Assembly: GCF_024170165.1 (NCBI RefSeq) | Contig: NZ_JALJXP010000003.1 | Coordinates: forward strand, 124,001 to 188,000 | Reading direction: 5' to 3' | DNA length: 64,000 nt | DNA from: Pseudomonas nitroreducens | Lineage (GTDB): Bacteria > Pseudomonadota > Gammaproteobacteria > Pseudomonadales > Pseudomonadaceae | Position numbers and translations under genes: made by a program | Shown here: piece after piece, positions 36,604 through 45,363 of the stretch | Position numbering within the stretch: the stretch's first letter is position 1 | Layout of the letters: each line of letters begins with the position of its first letter | The notes under the pieces: generated by a model | Database searches by the model: none | What the model was told of the DNA's origin: nothing | Seen by the model: the letters and a program-made list of their open reading frames with translations, nothing else

Positions 36604-36627
36604 CATCGATCGTGACATTGATCGATG
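36604..36627. promoter_or_regulatory. Candidate operator between merR-like gene and M24 operon
   Basis: CATCGATC-GTGACATT-GATCGATG, perfect 8-bp arms with an 8-bp spacer, ending 32 bases before the M24 start. It lies in the 272-bp divergent region 36388-36659. Confidence 0.55.
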
Positions 36628-36659
36628 TAACGATAACAACAACCAGCCTGGAGAAAGTC

Positions 36660-37544
36660 ATGTCCCAAGGCGCCTGGGTGCCCACCCCCGAAGACCTGCG
36701 GCACTTCCGCGAGACTCAGCAACTGGCCTACCGCTGCTGCGAAACCATTGCCGGCGAACTGCGCCCGGGCATCAGCGAGCGCGAGACCGCCGCCCTCATG
36801 AAGACCTGGCTGCTCGATCACGGCGTGCGCGACTGGTTCCACCAGCCGTTCGCCTGGTTCGGTCCGCGCACCTCGTTCAAGGGCTTCGACGGCTTGCGTC
36901 ATCTGGGCGGCTTCAACCTGGCCTTCTATCCCGGCAAGCAGCGCCTGGAGGAAGGCATGCCGTTCATCCTCGACTGCGCTCCAACCCTGGGCGCCTATAC
37001 CGCCGACGTCGGCTACTCCGGCGCGCTGGGTCACAACCTGCTGGTGGAGCGCCTGATGGACGACCTGCTGGCGCACCGCAACCTGATCGTCGAACAGGTA
37101 CGCCAGCGCCTGCCACTGGCCGAAGTCAGCCAGTCGGTGGACCGCCTCTGCCAGCGCCAGGGCACCCTGCCGCGGCACAAGGCCTACCCCTTCGAAGTGC
37201 TGGCCCACCGTGTGGAAAAACTCGGCGCGCGGGACAGCGGCCCCTCGCTGGCACGCTTCGGTGTACGCAACATCGCCACCCTGATGAAGAACGCCCTGGT
37301 CACTGGCCGCCGCGAAGGCTGGTCGCCGCTGTGGTCGAGCAACGGCCGCTCGCAACACGCCCCGACACCCGGACTCTGGGCCGTCGAGCCGCACCTGGGC
37401 CTGCGTGGCGCGGGCGCCAAGTTCGAAGAGCTGCTGGTGGTCACCGAGGACGATGCCTACTGGCTGGACGATGACCTGCCCCACGTACGCCGCTGGATCG
37501 CCCGCGGCCTGATCAGCGCCCCGGCCCGGCGGGAGGTGGCATGA
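36660..37544 (+). CDS. M24 (aminopeptidase P / creatinase-fold) family protein
   Basis: A 294-residue pita-bread-fold protein. Candidate metal ligands are D and D in DCAPTLGAYTADVGYS, and Glu in AVEPHLG and KFEELLVV, spaced as in M24 enzymes, so it may be catalytic. Substrate unknown. GGAG precedes the ATG. Its stop overlaps the next gene (ATGA), giving an operon with the hydrolase-dehydrogenase fusion and the PF10118 protein. Confidence 0.85.
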   Translation: MSQGAWVPTPEDLRHFRETQQLAYRCCETIAGELRPGISERETAALMKTWLLDHGVRDWFHQPFAWFGPRTSFKGFDGLRHLGGFNLAFYPGKQRLEEGMPFILDCAPTLGAYTADVGYSGALGHNLLVERLMDDLLAHRNLIVEQVRQRLPLAEVSQSVDRLCQRQGTLPRHKAYPFEVLAHRVEKLGARDSGPSLARFGVRNIATLMKNALVTGRREGWSPLWSSNGRSQHAPTPGLWAVEPHLGLRGAGAKFEELLVVTEDDAYWLDDDLPHVRRWIARGLISAPARREVA

Positions 37545-39313
37545 ACGCGATGCTGGAGAAAGCACTGCCAACGCCGGAGCGCCTGGACGTGCAATCGGGC
37601 AACGTGCGCCTGGCAGTCTGGCGCTGGGGTGAGCCGCACCTGCCCATGGTGCTGTTCGTCCATGGCTACCCGGACAACCATGAAGTCTGGCTGCCGCTGA
37701 TCCGTCGCCTGTCCGGGCGCTACCAACTGGTCGCCTACGACGTGCGTGGTGCGGGCGAATCGGACAAGCCGCGCAAGACCCGCGATTACCGCCTGGAGCT
37801 GCTCAGCCAGGACCTCAAGGCCGTGCTCGATGCAGTCAGCCCGCAGCGCGCGGTGCACCTGGTGGCCCACGACTGGGGCTCGATCCAGACCTGGGAAAGC
37901 GTCACCGATCCGCAGTTGCGCGCGCGTATCGCCTCCTACACTAGTGTTTCCGGCCCGTGCCTGGACCACGTCGGCTTCTGGATGCGCGACCGCCTGCGCC
38001 GCAAGACGCCGCGCGCGCTGCTGCAGATGGCCAGCCAGCTGCTGCACTCCTGGTACATCTACTACTTCCACCTGCCGCTGCTGCCGTCGCTGTCGTGGCG
38101 CTTCGGCGCAGCCAAGGCCTGGCCGCAGTACCTGCGCAAGGTCGAGGGTATCCGCAACCCGGCACGCAACCCGCACCAGGCCAGCGACGGCGAGCATGGC
38201 GTAAAGCTCTACCGGGCCAACTTCATCACCTCGATCTTCAAGCCGCGCAAGCGCCATACCGAGGTGCCGGTGCAGCTCATCGTGCCGACTCGCGACCGCT
38301 ACGTCGGCCAGCAGCTGTTCCAGCAACTCTCGCTGTGGGCGCCACGCCTGTGGCGCCGTGACGTCACCGCCGGGCACTGGCAACTGCTCGCCGAGCCGAC
38401 CCGGCTGGGCGGCTGGATCGACGAATTCGTCCGCCACATCGAGGGCGGTGAAGCCACGCCGGAACTGCAGCGCGCCGCGCTGAAACCCGGCGCCGGCCCC
38501 TTCGCCGGCAAGCTGGTGGTGGTCACCGGTGCTGGCGGTGGCATCGGCCGCTCGACCCTGCTGAGCTTCGCCGAACGCGGCGCCAGCGTACTGGCCGCGG
38601 ACATCGACCCGGCCGCCGCCGAGCGCAGCGCCGAACTGGCCCGCGCGGTCGGCGCCAGCGCTTGCAGCTATTGCGTGGATGTAGGTGACAGCGCCGCCAT
38701 GGAACGCTTCGCCCAGTGGGTGAAGAGCAGCCTCGGCGTGCCCGACGTGGTGGTCAGCAATGCCGGTATCGGCATGGCCGGCCCGATGCTCAAGACCACC
38801 CCGGAGGAATGGGAGCGCCTGCTGCGCATCAACCTGTGGAGCGTGATCGATGGCTGCCGGCTGTTCGGCAAGCAGATGGTCGACTGCGGCAAACCGGGGC
38901 ACCTGGTCAACGTCGCCTCCGGCGTGGCCTTCGCGCCGTCGCGCAACTACCCGGCCTACGCCACCAGCAAGGCGGCAGTGCTGATGCTCAGCGAGTGCCT
39001 GCGCGCCGAACTGGCGGGCCATGGCATCGGCGTCAGCGCAGCGTGCCCCGGCTTCGTCGATACCGGCATCGTCCAGGCCACACGCTTCGCCGGGCTGGAT
39101 GACGAACAACAGGCGAAACAGCGCGCCAAGGTGCAGCGCTTCTATCGTCGGCGCCGGCTCAGCCCGGACACCGTCGGCGAACGCATCGCCCGCGCGGTGG
39201 AACGCAACCAGCCGGTGGTGAAGGTCGGCAGCGAAGTGCACCTGGGCGCCCTGCAATGGCGCTTCATGCCCTGGCTGTCGCGCCTGTTCGCCCGCCTCAA
39301 ACTGACTGCCTGA
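37541..39313 (+). CDS. Alpha/beta hydrolase - short-chain dehydrogenase fusion
   Basis: A 590-residue two-domain protein. Residues about 1-300 are an alpha/beta hydrolase of epoxide-hydrolase type (FVHGYPDNHEVW; nucleophile elbow VAHDWGS with Asp; late His in TAGHWQL). Residues about 320-590 are an SDR (VVVTGAGGGIGRS, NAGIGMAGPM, YPAYATSK). Joining a hydrolase that could open an epoxide or ester with a dehydrogenase suggests two successive steps on one lipophilic substrate. Overlaps the M24 gene by 4 bp. Confidence 0.9.
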   Translation: MNAMLEKALPTPERLDVQSGNVRLAVWRWGEPHLPMVLFVHGYPDNHEVWLPLIRRLSGRYQLVAYDVRGAGESDKPRKTRDYRLELLSQDLKAVLDAVSPQRAVHLVAHDWGSIQTWESVTDPQLRARIASYTSVSGPCLDHVGFWMRDRLRRKTPRALLQMASQLLHSWYIYYFHLPLLPSLSWRFGAAKAWPQYLRKVEGIRNPARNPHQASDGEHGVKLYRANFITSIFKPRKRHTEVPVQLIVPTRDRYVGQQLFQQLSLWAPRLWRRDVTAGHWQLLAEPTRLGGWIDEFVRHIEGGEATPELQRAALKPGAGPFAGKLVVVTGAGGGIGRSTLLSFAERGASVLAADIDPAAAERSAELARAVGASACSYCVDVGDSAAMERFAQWVKSSLGVPDVVVSNAGIGMAGPMLKTTPEEWERLLRINLWSVIDGCRLFGKQMVDCGKPGHLVNVASGVAFAPSRNYPAYATSKAAVLMLSECLRAELAGHGIGVSAACPGFVDTGIVQATRFAGLDDEQQAKQRAKVQRFYRRRRLSPDTVGERIARAVERNQPVVKVGSEVHLGALQWRFMPWLSRLFARLKLTA

Positions 39314-39321
39314 GAACTCCC

Positions 39322-40212
39322 ATGAACGACCATCATCACAAGCTGGTGCAACGCAAGGTGCAGTTCGACTACACCGACTCGCCCCTGCACTGGATTCCCG
39401 GCGAGGCCGAGGCGTCCCACACGATCAACGTCATCCACATGATGCTGCCGGCCGGCGAACTGTGGTTCTGCCGGCTGTACAACAAGGCCCTGCCGTTCGT
39501 GAAGGAGGGCAACCTGCGCGATGACGTGCAGGGTTTCATCCGCCAGGAAGCGATGCACGCCCGCGCCCACAGCGGAGCGTTGGAGCGTTACCTGAGCCAC
39601 CACGGCATCGACTCCTCGCGCTACCTGAAGGTCATGGACTACCTGTTCGAGCAATTGCTCAGCGACACGCCGCTGGGCCTTGCCCTGTTCAACCGCACCG
39701 CCTGGCTCAAGCGCTGGTGGATCGGCCAGCGCTGCGCCATTGTCGCGGCGGTGGAGCACTTCACCTGCGTGCTCGGCAAGTGGATCCTGGAGGCCGACGA
39801 GCTGGACCGCGCCAAGGCCGACCCGGTGCTGCTGGACCTGTTCCGCTGGCACGGCGCCGAAGAGGTGGAGCACCGCAACGTCGCCCACGATCTGCACGTG
39901 CACCTGGGGGGCAGCTTCGTCAGCCGCCAGCTGTGGATGTTCGTGGTGCTGCCACTGATCATCTACCTGTTCGCCTTCGGCACTCGCACCCTGTCGCAAC
40001 AGGATCCGAGCATCGCCAGGCCACGCTCCTTCGCCGCCATCTGGCGCGATGGTTCGCGCAACGGCGTACTGCCGAAGATCAGCTCGGTGGCCACCAGCTT
40101 CCTCCGCTACTTCAAGCCCTGGTACCACCCGGACCATGAGGCCAACACCCAGGAAGCGCTGGACTACCTGGCCCGTTCGCCGGCCGCCAGTCGGGCCGCA
40201 CGCGCCACTTGA
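39322..40212 (+). CDS. Predicted metal-dependent hydrolase (PF10118-like)
   Basis: A 296-residue ferritin-like, diiron-type family member. Conserved Glu/His pairs are visible: FIRQEAMHARAH, AVEHFTCVLG and WHGAEEVEHRNVAHD; a hydrophobic segment (LWMFVVLPLIIYLFAFG) suggests membrane contact. The family is called metal-dependent hydrolase, but the EXXH/HGAEEVEHR pattern also resembles diiron oxygenases. Third gene of the MerR-linked operon, 8 bp after the fusion gene. Confidence 0.85.
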   Translation: MNDHHHKLVQRKVQFDYTDSPLHWIPGEAEASHTINVIHMMLPAGELWFCRLYNKALPFVKEGNLRDDVQGFIRQEAMHARAHSGALERYLSHHGIDSSRYLKVMDYLFEQLLSDTPLGLALFNRTAWLKRWWIGQRCAIVAAVEHFTCVLGKWILEADELDRAKADPVLLDLFRWHGAEEVEHRNVAHDLHVHLGGSFVSRQLWMFVVLPLIIYLFAFGTRTLSQQDPSIARPRSFAAIWRDGSRNGVLPKISSVATSFLRYFKPWYHPDHEANTQEALDYLARSPAASRAARAT

Positions 40213-40300
40213 GGCCTGCCGGCGCGCCCGCGCAGTGGATGCACGGCGCGCGCCGATCGCATACTGCGGCATCCGTCACTCGATTCAGGGATGCCGCCAT

Positions 40301-41647
40301 ATGCCGATGGGAACCTACCCGCTTCACCCCGCCCTGTCCTCCCGCGTGGAGCGCCTGCCGGAGCAGGTGGACGTGGTCATCGCCGGCAGCGGCATCATGG
40401 GTTGTGCCACCGCCTGGCAGCTCGCCGGCCTTGGCCTGAGCGTCCTGGTGCTGGACAAGGCCGGCCTCGCCAGCCAGCAGTCCACCCGTGCCTGGGGTTT
40501 CGTCCGCCAGCAGGCCCGCGACCCGGCGGAAGTACCGCTGATGATGGCGGCGATCCCGCTGTGGGAGCGTCTTGAAGAACAACTGCAACTGCCGCTGGAA
40601 TGGCGCCAGGGCGGCTGCCTGTACCTCGCTGAAACGCCGGAGCAGCAACGCAAGTACGAGGATTGGCTGAAAGTCGCCGCCAACTTCGGTCTCGGTACCC
40701 GGCTGCTGAGCCGTGCTGAAGTCGCGCAACTGATGCCGGCGCTGAGCGATCCCGCACTCGGCGCCCTCTACACCGCCAACGACGGCCAAGCCGAGCCACG
40801 GCGCGTTGCTCCGGGTTATGCACTGCGCGCGATCGAACGTGGCGCCGTGTTCGTCGAAGGCTGCGGCGTTACCGGCATCGACCGCGCCGCCGGCGCCATC
40901 TGCGGCGTACAGACCGAACGCGGCTACGTGAAGACCCGTCAGCTGCTGGTGTGCGCCGGCGCCAGCAGTTGGCGACTGGTCCGCAGCCTCGGCCTGACAT
41001 TGCCGCAACAAGCCGTGCGCTGCACCGTCTCGCGCACCAGCCCCGGTCCGGATGTCGGCGCGCAAAGCTTCATCGGCCATGGCATCGGCTTCCGCCAGCG
41101 TGCCGACGGCAGCATCAATCTCGCCGACGAAACCCAGGCCGATATCGACCTCAACCTCGATTACCTGCGCGGCGCGAAACATTACCTGCCGCACCTGCCG
41201 GAACACCGCGCGGGCTTCTCCTTCAAGCTCAACGGCGCGCTGCTCCACGACCTGCGCCAGCGCCTGCCCGGTTCGGAAAGAAGCGAAAACGGTCCGATCC
41301 TCGGCGAACGCGATCCTCAGGTGAAGGCCAATACCTCACGCGCCTTCCAGGCGCAGAGCAACCTCGCCAGGGCATTCCCCGCGCTACGCGATGTGAAGGT
41401 GGTGGAAAGCTGGGCCGGCCTGATCGACGTGCTGCCCGACGGCATCCCGGTACTCGATGCGCCGCCTGAAGTGCCGGGCCTGCTGATCGCCACGGGGTTC
41501 TGCGGCCACGGTTTCGCCATGGGGCCCATCGTCGGCCAGTTGATGAGCCAGTGGATTCACCAGGGCGACGCCGGGATGGACCTGCACGCTTTCAGGCTAC
41601 GGCGCTTCGCCGATGGGACGGCGGGCAAGCCCTACTCACTGTTCTGA
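40301..41647 (+). CDS. FAD-dependent oxidoreductase (DAO / glycine oxidase family)
   Basis: A 448-residue flavoprotein. The dinucleotide-binding VVIAGSGIMGCATAWQLAGLGLSVLVLDK begins near residue 24 and the C-terminal FCGHGFAMGPIVGQLMSQW is the DAO-family FAD end. It probably oxidises an amino acid or amine with O2 or a quinone as acceptor; the substrate is unknown. Start is ATG 40301, with a second ATG six bases later; ribosome sites are weak. It is 88 bp after the PF10118 gene and could be the last gene of that unit. Confidence 0.88.
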   Translation: MPMGTYPLHPALSSRVERLPEQVDVVIAGSGIMGCATAWQLAGLGLSVLVLDKAGLASQQSTRAWGFVRQQARDPAEVPLMMAAIPLWERLEEQLQLPLEWRQGGCLYLAETPEQQRKYEDWLKVAANFGLGTRLLSRAEVAQLMPALSDPALGALYTANDGQAEPRRVAPGYALRAIERGAVFVEGCGVTGIDRAAGAICGVQTERGYVKTRQLLVCAGASSWRLVRSLGLTLPQQAVRCTVSRTSPGPDVGAQSFIGHGIGFRQRADGSINLADETQADIDLNLDYLRGAKHYLPHLPEHRAGFSFKLNGALLHDLRQRLPGSERSENGPILGERDPQVKANTSRAFQAQSNLARAFPALRDVKVVESWAGLIDVLPDGIPVLDAPPEVPGLLIATGFCGHGFAMGPIVGQLMSQWIHQGDAGMDLHAFRLRRFADGTAGKPYSLF

Positions 41648-41656
41648 AGGGGCGTA

Positions 41657-41708
41657 CCTGCAGGAGCGCGCCAGGCGCGCGATCGCGGGCATGGCCCGCT
41701 TCTACAGG
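41657..41708. repeat. REP-type palindromic element
   Basis: CCTGCAGGAGCGCGCCAGGCGCGCG followed by GCGGGCATGGCCCGCTTCTACAGG: two hairpins with inverted CCTG ends, related to the copies at 1654 and 34001. It lies between convergent genes. Confidence 0.78.
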
Positions 41709-41743
41709 TGGTATCAGGTATTCGGGCGTCGCGCCGACTCGCG

Positions 41744-43222
41744 TTACTCGCCCTCCTCCACCACCGGCGAATCATCGCTCAACGCCCGCTCCAGCCAGTC
41801 CGTCGGCAGGCTCTTGCTCGCCCGCGCGCCCAGCAGTTTCACCTGCTCGGCGCGGCTGATCAGGTTGCCGCGCCCTTCGCAGAGCTTGTTGCGTGCCGCT
41901 GCGTAGGTCTTGTCCAGTTGCTGCAGACGGGTGCCCATCTCGTCGAGGTCCTGCACGAAGAGCACGAACTTGTCGTACAGCGCCCCGGCGCGCTCGGCAA
42001 TCTCGCGGGCGTTCTGGTTCTGCCGCTCCTGCCGCCACAGGCTGTCGATCACCCGCAGGGTCGCCAGCAGGGTGGTCGGGCTGACGATCACGATATTGCG
42101 CTCGAAGGCCTCCTGGAACAGGTTCGGCTCGGCCTGCAGCGCTGCCGAGAAAGCCGCTTCGATCGGCATGAACAACAGCACGAAGTCCAGGCTGTGCAGC
42201 CCCTCCAGGCGACGGTAGTCCTTGTCGGACAAACCCTTCACATGGCTGCGCAGCGACAGCACATGCGCCTTCAGCGCCTGCTGGCGGATCACCTCGTCCT
42301 CGGCGGCAATGAACTGCTGGTAGGCCGTCAGGCTGACCTTGGCGTCCACCACGACCTGCTTGTCGCCGGGCAGGCGGATCAGCACGTCCGGCTGGAAGCG
42401 CTCCCCGTCCGGCGCACGCAGACTGACCTGGGTTTCGTACTCGCGGCCCTTCTCCAGGCCGGCATGCTCCAGCACGCGCTCCAGCACCAGTTCTCCCCAG
42501 TTGCCCTGGGTCTTCTGGCCCTTCAGCGCGCGGGTCAGGTTGGTGGCTTCCTCGCCCAGGCGCAGGTTCAGTTGCTGCAGGCGCTCCAGTTCCTTGGTCA
42601 GCGAGAAGCGCTCGCGGGCCTCGGCCTGGTAGCTCTCCTCCACGCGTTTCTCGAAGGACTGGATGCGCTCCTTCAGCGGGTCGAGCAGTTGCCCGAGGCG
42701 CTGCTGGCTGGACTCGGCAAAACGCTGCTCGCGCTCGTCGAAGATCTTTCCGGCCAGCTCGGCGAACTGCGCGCGCAGGTCGTCCTTGGCGGCTTGCAGG
42801 TCGCCCAGGCGCTGCTGGTGATTGTCCTGCTGCTCGCGCAGTTCGGCGGACAGCGCCGCGTGCTCGGCGGAGAGTCGGCGCAGTTCGACTTCCTTGTCGG
42901 CGCGCTCGGCCTGCCAGTCCTGCTCGGCGTTGCCCAGACGCGCGCGCTCGTCCTTGCCCAGTTCGACTTCGCGGCGCAGCGCCGCTGTCTCGGCGGCCAG
43001 CTCAGTGTGTCGACCGCTCAGGCGCTGGAAGGCGTCGCGATCGGCCTCGGCCTGGGCAGACAGCCCATCCTGCGCCAGCTGCGCAGTGGCCAGGCGTTCG
43101 CGCAGCAGCGTTGCCTCCTGTTCCGCTTCCACCCTGCGCGCCTGCAGGCGCCAGGCGAGCGCCGCCATGGGCAGCAATCCGGCGAGCGCACCGAACAACA
43201 GGGCGGAAAGATCGAGGGGCAT
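41744..43222 (-). CDS. rmuC: DNA recombination protein RmuC
   Basis: A 492-residue RmuC. The N-terminal membrane anchor (ALLFGALAGLLPMAALAW) is followed by a long coiled coil (about 30-210) and the RmuC domain (about 215-430) with GNWGELVLERVLEHAGLEKGREY, QPDVLIRLPGDKQVVVDAKVSL and the PD-(D/E)XK-like core. RmuC limits inversion at short inverted repeats and is predicted to be a nuclease. The upstream region carries the second copy of the DnaA-box element. Confidence 0.94.
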   Translation of the reverse strand: MPLDLSALLFGALAGLLPMAALAWRLQARRVEAEQEATLLRERLATAQLAQDGLSAQAEADRDAFQRLSGRHTELAAETAALRREVELGKDERARLGNAEQDWQAERADKEVELRRLSAEHAALSAELREQQDNHQQRLGDLQAAKDDLRAQFAELAGKIFDEREQRFAESSQQRLGQLLDPLKERIQSFEKRVEESYQAEARERFSLTKELERLQQLNLRLGEEATNLTRALKGQKTQGNWGELVLERVLEHAGLEKGREYETQVSLRAPDGERFQPDVLIRLPGDKQVVVDAKVSLTAYQQFIAAEDEVIRQQALKAHVLSLRSHVKGLSDKDYRRLEGLHSLDFVLLFMPIEAAFSAALQAEPNLFQEAFERNIVIVSPTTLLATLRVIDSLWRQERQNQNAREIAERAGALYDKFVLFVQDLDEMGTRLQQLDKTYAAARNKLCEGRGNLISRAEQVKLLGARASKSLPTDWLERALSDDSPVVEEGE

Positions 43223-43330
43223 GCAGGACTCCGGGGTGTGGCAATGGATCGCGCCAGTCTATCAGCCGGCCAGCAGAATCGGCTCGGAGCCCTGTAAAGG
43301 CCCTGGCACAAGGCTCCTGAGCAAGCGCTC

Positions 43331-43550
43331 GGGACAATCCACAGAAGCTGTGGATAACTCAGTGGAGAACTTGCTTAAAACACCCCATACCCCCAGTGAA
43401 CTGGGGCCGTGTGACAGATTGGTGATTTTTTCACCAATCAAAATTTCCTTTATTTTTCAATAAGTTAAAAAACGCAAGGAAATTCGCGAGGTGGCCAACT
43501 GCAATGTTTCGGGGACTTGACAGAGTGCGTCAGCATTGTGCACAAGTGCG
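43331..43550 (-). promoter_or_regulatory. Composite upstream element, copy B (paired DnaA boxes)
   Basis: The 456-bp gap 43223-43678 has no gene. It holds ATCCACAG-AAG-CTGTGGAT (43337-43355), whose right arm extends into a consensus DnaA box (43349-43357), then GACAGATTGGTGATTTTTT (43413-43431), CAATGT..GGGGA (43502-43514) and TGCGTCA..GTGCACAAG (43526-43546). Relative to copy A at 22053-22260 the DnaA box to GACAGAT distance is 65 bp in both. Downstream on the minus strand is rmuC. Confidence 0.6.
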
Positions 43551-43678
43551 CGCCACGCAGCAGCCGACCGCCCCGTTTCAGGGCAGTGGATGGGAAGTGT
43601 TCTCAGGAAGACAGCACATTCAACGCGGAGGACAGGCGCGCCGGAAGCTCCATTTTCCAACGCCAATACCGGCGAACT

Positions 43679-43888
43679 TCAGGCGATCTGAACCTGGCGG
43701 GACGGCAAGCGCACCGGCCGCATGACTCGGGGTGGTTCGGGAAGCTGAAAAGCCTGCCGCTCGGCCTCACAGACCCGCGCATAAATACGCTCGGCCGCGC
43801 CGCGATTGCTGCAGTCGTAGAAGTACTGATTGAGGTACACACGCCAGCGACGACTGTCGCTGGGATGGACGGCTATCCGTATATCCAT
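43679..43888 (-). CDS. Small conserved-type hypothetical protein (69 aa)
   Basis: MDIRIAVHPSDSRRWRVYLNQYFYDCSNRGAAERIYARV begins a basic, aromatic-rich 69-residue protein that I do not recognise. The composition and the AGGGAG ribosome site upstream support translation. No signal peptide or membrane segment. It stands alone between the DnaA-box region and the RES-Xre pair. Confidence 0.6.
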   Translation of the reverse strand: MDIRIAVHPSDSRRWRVYLNQYFYDCSNRGAAERIYARVCEAERQAFQLPEPPRVMRPVRLPSRQVQIA

Positions 43889-43965
43889 GGTCTGGCGCTC
43901 CCTGCTTGGCCATCCCGAAACATACACCGCTCACCATGACACGACAGTGGCAAAACGATGAACGG

Positions 43966-44730
43966 TCAGGCCGGATGCGGCAGCCTGCCATCCAGCAGAT
44001 AGTGCTCGCGCCGGTAGATGCGCGGGCTGTCGGGCACCTGGGCATGCTTGAAGGCAACGTACTCCGAGGTCGTCTCGCATAGCCAGGGCATCAGGTTGCG
44101 CGGGCGCTTCTCGGTAAAGGCCGAAGGAACGAACAGCGCGACGTTGATGCCGCCCTGTGGACAGCGCGCCGAGCGATACTCGAAAGCCTCGACGCCCGCA
44201 TCGCGCATCGCACTGCCCAGGCCCTGGGTCACGCTGTAATCCTGGGGGTCGAGCAATGCCGCGTGTTCGCGAAACGGCGGCAGGTGCAGGCGAACGCCCT
44301 TCTGCACCTGGAAGCGCGCCTCGAAAGAAGCGTGCTCGGACAGTATTCGCCCACTGGGTGGTGGTGTCGCCATCCCCTCCCACAACACGAAGCGGTAGAA
44401 GGCCGACTCCGCCATCGCCGTTTCCAGCTTGAGCGCCCCGTAGAACAGGCTCGGCTCATGGCGCCGGCCGAAGCGCGAGCCCCAGCGCAGCGGCGGATAG
44501 CGGAACGGTGTCTTCAATAGATAGTGCAGCGGCTCGGCAGGCGGCGGCATGCGCGGCTTGCTGGTTTCCAGCAACTCTTCGAGCAGCGCCTGCTCTTCCA
44601 GGGTATCCACCAGTTGCAGCGTCGCTACCTGGCCCTGGCTCTCCACCAGACGAACCAGGCGCCCGCGAATGGGAGCGACGACCGAGTCCTCATGCTTCGC
44701 CCAGAGACGGGCGCCTGCTGCGAAGGACAT
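43966..44730 (-). CDS. RES-domain toxin (NAD+ phosphorylase type)
   Basis: A 254-residue RES protein. The conserved Arg-Glu-Ser pattern is visible in RWGSRFGRRHEPSLFYGALKLETAMAESAFYR and later HVALF-like INVALFVPSAF. RES toxins degrade NAD+ and have an ADP-ribosyltransferase-like fold; P. putida Res-Xre is a characterised relative. It abuts the antitoxin stop with no gap (TGA then ATG), giving antitoxin-first order, standard for this type. It is longer than minimal RES toxins because of an extra ~60-residue N-terminal part. Confidence 0.9.
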   Translation of the reverse strand: MSFAAGARLWAKHEDSVVAPIRGRLVRLVESQGQVATLQLVDTLEEQALLEELLETSKPRMPPPAEPLHYLLKTPFRYPPLRWGSRFGRRHEPSLFYGALKLETAMAESAFYRFVLWEGMATPPPSGRILSEHASFEARFQVQKGVRLHLPPFREHAALLDPQDYSVTQGLGSAMRDAGVEAFEYRSARCPQGGINVALFVPSAFTEKRPRNLMPWLCETTSEYVAFKHAQVPDSPRIYRREHYLLDGRLPHPA

Positions 44731-45099
44731 TCAGACCTTGCCCCGGATGGCGTCCAGGTACTCGACCACCGCGACCAGCCCCTGCACCTGTTCCATCAGT
44801 TGCAGCGGCACACCGCCCAGGTGACGGTTTTCGGTGCGCAGGAAGTGGCGCATGTCTTCATGGCTGCCGCCGAACAGCGCGAACAGCGCGCGGTAGATAC
44901 GCACCAGCAGCAGCGCCAGCTCGCCGGTCTTGCTGTCCACGCGCAGGCCATTCTGCTTCCAGCGACTGACTGCACTGCGGTCCACGCCGACAATGGCGGC
45001 CAGCTCCTGCTGGGTCATCGCCAGGTGCTCGCGCGCCGTCAGCACCGCCTTTGCCAGCACGGCATCGGCAGCCGGGTTTTCCTTCAGCAGAGCGCTCAT
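44731..45099 (-). CDS. Xre/MbcA/ParS-type antitoxin (DUF2384)
   Basis: A 122-residue antitoxin. Residues about 20-60 are a helix-turn-helix (LTAREHLAMTQQELAAIVGVDRSAVSRWKQNG) and residues 60-122 the toxin-binding domain (LLVRIYRALFALFGGSHEDMRHFLRTEN...HLGGVPLQLM). It binds and blocks the RES toxin and should repress the operon through the repeat upstream (45118-45151). Confidence 0.92.
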   Translation of the reverse strand: MSALLKENPAADAVLAKAVLTAREHLAMTQQELAAIVGVDRSAVSRWKQNGLRVDSKTGELALLLVRIYRALFALFGGSHEDMRHFLRTENRHLGGVPLQLMEQVQGLVAVVEYLDAIRGKV

Positions 45100-45117
45100 G
45101 GCGGACCTCCATCCAGT

Positions 45118-45151
45118 GCATTTGCTGCAAACATACCATCAAATGCTGCAA
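45118..45151. promoter_or_regulatory. Candidate autoregulatory operator of the Xre-RES operon
   Basis: GCATTTG (45118-45124) and CAAATGC (45140-45146) form perfect 7-bp inverted arms; TGCTGCAA is also directly repeated (45123-45130, 45144-45151). It begins 18 bases upstream of the antitoxin start. Confidence 0.6.
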
Positions 45152-45363
45152 CCACACAAAGCCAGGGAGAGGCGCCCCGCCTTTTCCCGGCTCGCCCGCA
45201 GCTTTGTATCTACAAGCTGACAAAGCGGAAAAACTCTTTACCAGACATTTACTTAGCCTTGGCATTCATTGACGCCGCGCTGCGGTCTGATGAAGCACCC
45301 GGATCGTCCGGGCAATGAAAGTGGAATTACGCACCGCTCTGCCGGTTGCGCCAGGAGAACACC

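Noticed and set aside
37457..39256. A 599-codon frame antisense to the hydrolase-dehydrogenase fusion
   Set aside because: Low-complexity shadow of a strongly coding + strand gene.
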